From: Gryganskiella cystojenkinii
Lineage: Eukaryota; Mortierellomycota; Mortierellomycetes; Mortierellales; Mortierellaceae
Length of the DNA stretch: 20,360 bases
Reading direction: 5' to 3'
Assembly: GCA_015852425.1 (NCBI GenBank)
Contig: JAAAIG010000708.1
Span: forward strand, 1 to 20,360
A model generated the notes under the pieces. That model was given only the letters and a program-made list of their open reading frames with translations, made no database searches and was not told where the DNA came from. The position numbers were made by a program, and so were the translations under genes. Of this stretch, positions 18,907-20,360 are shown one piece after another (position 1 is the first letter of the stretch; the number at the start of each line of letters is the position of its first letter).

Positions 18907-18944
18907 GGACTCTTTTTTTTGGAGAAAAAAAAAAAAAAGAGTCC
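18907..18944. repeat. Perfect 14-bp inverted repeat with 10-nt loop
   Basis: The left arm GGACTC plus eight T (18907-18920) pairs exactly with eight A plus GAGTCC (18931-18944). The loop is GGAGAAAAAA. It lies in the convergent 3' spacer and would fold on either strand's transcript. Confidence 0.8.
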
Positions 18945-19100
18945 AGCTCTATCTACAAACAAGGACAAAACAAAGAAAAGAGATGTAACGACTAAGAAAG
19001 GAGAACAGAAACAACTGCTCCCGTCCCTGTAGAAAGAATTAATGACAAGAATTAACAACAGACAAATAAAAGACAAAAAGACTGCAAAATGAAAGAAAAC

Positions 19101-19140
19101 GAACGAGAGAGTGAAAGAGAGAGACAGAGAGAGAGGGGAG
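19101..19140. repeat. GA-rich microsatellite just downstream of UAP1
   Basis: Imperfect (GA)n, eight bases beyond the UAP1 stop; it reads as CT-rich in the UAP1 3' UTR. Confidence 0.75.
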
Positions 19141-19147
19141 GAGGCAC

Positions 19148-20043
19148 TTAAAAGACAGCGCGCTTGAGTTCCTCGACCGAGTTGATCTGGATGGGAGTCT
19201 TGATGGACTTGCCAGCAACAATCTCAGCAAGACCCTCACCAGAGTAGGTGACCAAAGGAGACAACTCAAAAGTGGGGGCACCCTCCAATTGGGCATCATC
19301 TTCACCGACCACAACCTTGCCTCCTGCAGCCTCGAGGAAACGGACGTGTTGCTGGAGAATATCCCGACGAGAAGTCTCGGGACAATCCTGTCCGCTTCCA
19401 GGAGCGTTCTTCAAAGGCGAGAACTCTTCGCGACGATCGACCTCAAAGACGGCCATGCGCTCAGTGAAGGGGAAGACATCAAACACAAAGAGCTCGAGTT
19501 TCATGCCGTTGACCTGCTTGGGGGCGACAACATCGCCAGTCTGGAAATCAATGGACTTGATCTTTTTGCGGGCAATGTGGTACTCCAAATCTCCCTCGAA
19601 AGACTCGACCTTGTTCAAAAAGTCAACCGTGTAAAAATGGTTGACAATGTTTCCTGCGCCGAACAACAATTGCCCGTTCTTGGGGTTGGTTGCGTGTGCG
19701 ACATCCTCGTCGATCTCAGAGTATTCGACAACGTTGAAGGCAGAGTTGCGGAGACAGATAACACCAACGGGCTCAGTGGGGTCGTTCTTGCGAACGACTT
19801 TAGCACCACAGTCAGCGTTCTTTTGGACACAGTATCCGAAGAAGACGGGATCCGCAACACGGACCAGGCAGTTGTCGACACCGTAGACGTGAAGGTACTC
19901 AATCTTGCGATCGACCATGTTGGCCAAAACACCAGTTCCACGAAGAGCGGCATAGACACCTCCGTTGCCATCTGGGGCGACAGCGACTTGCGACTTGGAT
20001 TCCATCATGATCTTGCCATCGAAGGTCAAGCAAGGCAAAGTAC
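19148..20043 (-). CDS. UAP1: UDP-N-acetylglucosamine pyrophosphorylase, last exon (C-terminal 298 aa or so), partial
   Basis: UAP1/Qri1 makes UDP-GlcNAc from UTP and GlcNAc-1-phosphate in the cytosol, feeding chitin, N-glycan precursor and GPI synthesis. This exon starts after a TAG acceptor (20044-20046), with two bases completing a glycine codon, and ends at TAA (19148-19150). It opens GTLPCLTFDGKIMM-. Next come the substrate-binding block VAPDGNGGVYAAL, HVYGVDNCLVRVADPVFFGY, DCGAKVV followed by DPTEPVGV, and VVEYSEI. Then come LLFGAGNIVNHFYTVDFL, KLELFVFDVFPF and EEFSPLKNAPG, the last two being conserved in eukaryotic UAP1. The C-terminal domain ends EELKRAVF. The N-terminal 200 residues or so, including the GxGxxTR nucleotide loop, are not in the window: reading upstream to the right edge I find no exon. 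The preceding intron is therefore at least 317 nt. The related UGP1 and USP enzymes differ in these blocks. Convergent with the exonuclease gene. Confidence 0.94.
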
Positions 20044-20360
20044 CTATTTCGAGAGTTGAAATAAAAAGTCAGACAGGTACGTCAGTATTGCCAGTGCATC
20101 GATGGGAATGTCCGAGGGGTTCGATAGGAGGAGTTGAAAAAAGGAAAGAAGGGCACACGATATGAACAAAAGTTGGTTTCAGACTGAAGGAACGGGATCG
20201 ATTGAAAGATTATTTCCAACCCCGTCCAACAGCGAATGGAAAAAATAGAAATAAAAAAAAGCCCAAAGATAGACTAAAGCGATCAAAGATTCCGACCAAG
20301 GGTCGGTCCGTTTCTCTTGGAGAGTGAGAGAGAGAGTGGAAGAAGAAAAAAAAAAAAAAA
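20044..20360 (-). other. Part of a long UAP1 intron
   Basis: These 317 bp precede the last UAP1 exon and contain no stretch that translates to UAP1 sequence, so they are best read as intron continuing past the window. They include the inverted repeat CCGACC-AAG-GGTCGG (20292-20306), a GA-rich tract (20323-20345) and a terminal run of 15 A. Confidence 0.6.
20346..20360 (+). repeat. Poly(A) homopolymer at the window edge
   Basis: At least 15 A up to the last base; its true length cannot be seen. On the minus strand it is a T-run inside the UAP1 intron. Confidence 0.8.

Larger units (their letters stand above)
18596..19147. other. Convergent spacer between the exonuclease gene and UAP1
   Basis: This 552-bp stretch is made of 3' UTR sequence from both sides. 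It holds AATAAA at 18612-18617 (17 nt after the exonuclease stop) followed by a T-run, a perfect 14-bp hairpin (18907-18944), long purine-rich plus-strand text, and a GA microsatellite (19101-19140). The open frames through it are lysine/arginine-rich artefacts of the purine bias. Confidence 0.65.

Noticed and set aside
19289..20059. Long plus-strand open frame (256 codons) opposite UAP1.
   Set aside because: It overlaps the UAP1 exon exactly and runs across its splice acceptor; UAP1 family blocks are clear on the other strand.
20292..20306. CCGACC-AAG-GGTCGG inverted repeat near the right edge.
   Set aside because: The arms are only six bases with a three-base loop, inside a probable intron cut by the window edge; I noted it under that intron rather than as a separate finding.

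Overview
The window comes from a filamentous, early-diverging fungus. The genes are eukaryotic, split by short introns of about 80-400 nt with GTAAGT/GTATGT-type donors. The products are fungal housekeeping proteins, GC content is moderate, and spacers are short and rich in homopolymers and microsatellites. My best guess is Mucoromycota in the broad sense, such as a Mortierella relative; that is an inference from general feel, not from a diagnostic marker. I see no transposon, CRISPR array, rRNA, tRNA or viral sequence.

Layout from left to right. 1-413 (+) is the 3' end of a proteinase-K-like subtilisin. 1099-3093 (-) is an intronless, glutamine/serine/threonine-rich nuclear-type protein that I do not recognise. 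3760-5742 (-) is ribophorin I (OST1), five exons, 487 aa. 6301-8191 (-) is the DRG1/Rbg1 GTPase, five exons, 367 aa. 8471-13015 (+) is the DEAH-box splicing helicase Prp16, five exons, 1369 aa, divergent from DRG1 across a 279-bp shared promoter region. 13463-15610 (+) is the translocon subunit Sec61 alpha, four coding exons, 475 aa. 16010-18595 (+) is a DEDDy 3'-5' exonuclease with a presequence-like N-terminus and a large unknown C-terminal half, two exons, 827 aa. 19148-20043 (-) is the last exon of UDP-N-acetylglucosamine pyrophosphorylase (UAP1); the rest of that gene lies beyond the right edge. All splice junctions were found by eye, but each multi-exon model closes in frame. The summed lengths of OST1, DRG1 and Sec61 agree closely with their families.

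Functional picture: Sec61 and OST1 act together at the ER membrane (translocation and N-glycosylation). UAP1 makes UDP-GlcNAc, used for N-glycan precursors, GPI anchors and chitin, and the subtilisin family is typically secreted. Four of eight genes therefore touch the secretory route, though this may be chance. The others serve RNA and translation: Prp16 in splicing, DRG1 in translation, and the exonuclease in nucleic-acid processing.

The most unusual points are: a helical N-terminal module on Prp16 that looks like the N-terminus of Prp22/DHX8 and ends at a phase-0 intron; a glycine in place of the usual alanine in Prp16 motif V; the composite exonuclease; and a cluster of perfect palindromes and a direct repeat upstream of OST1. 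I found no wholly new multi-gene system.
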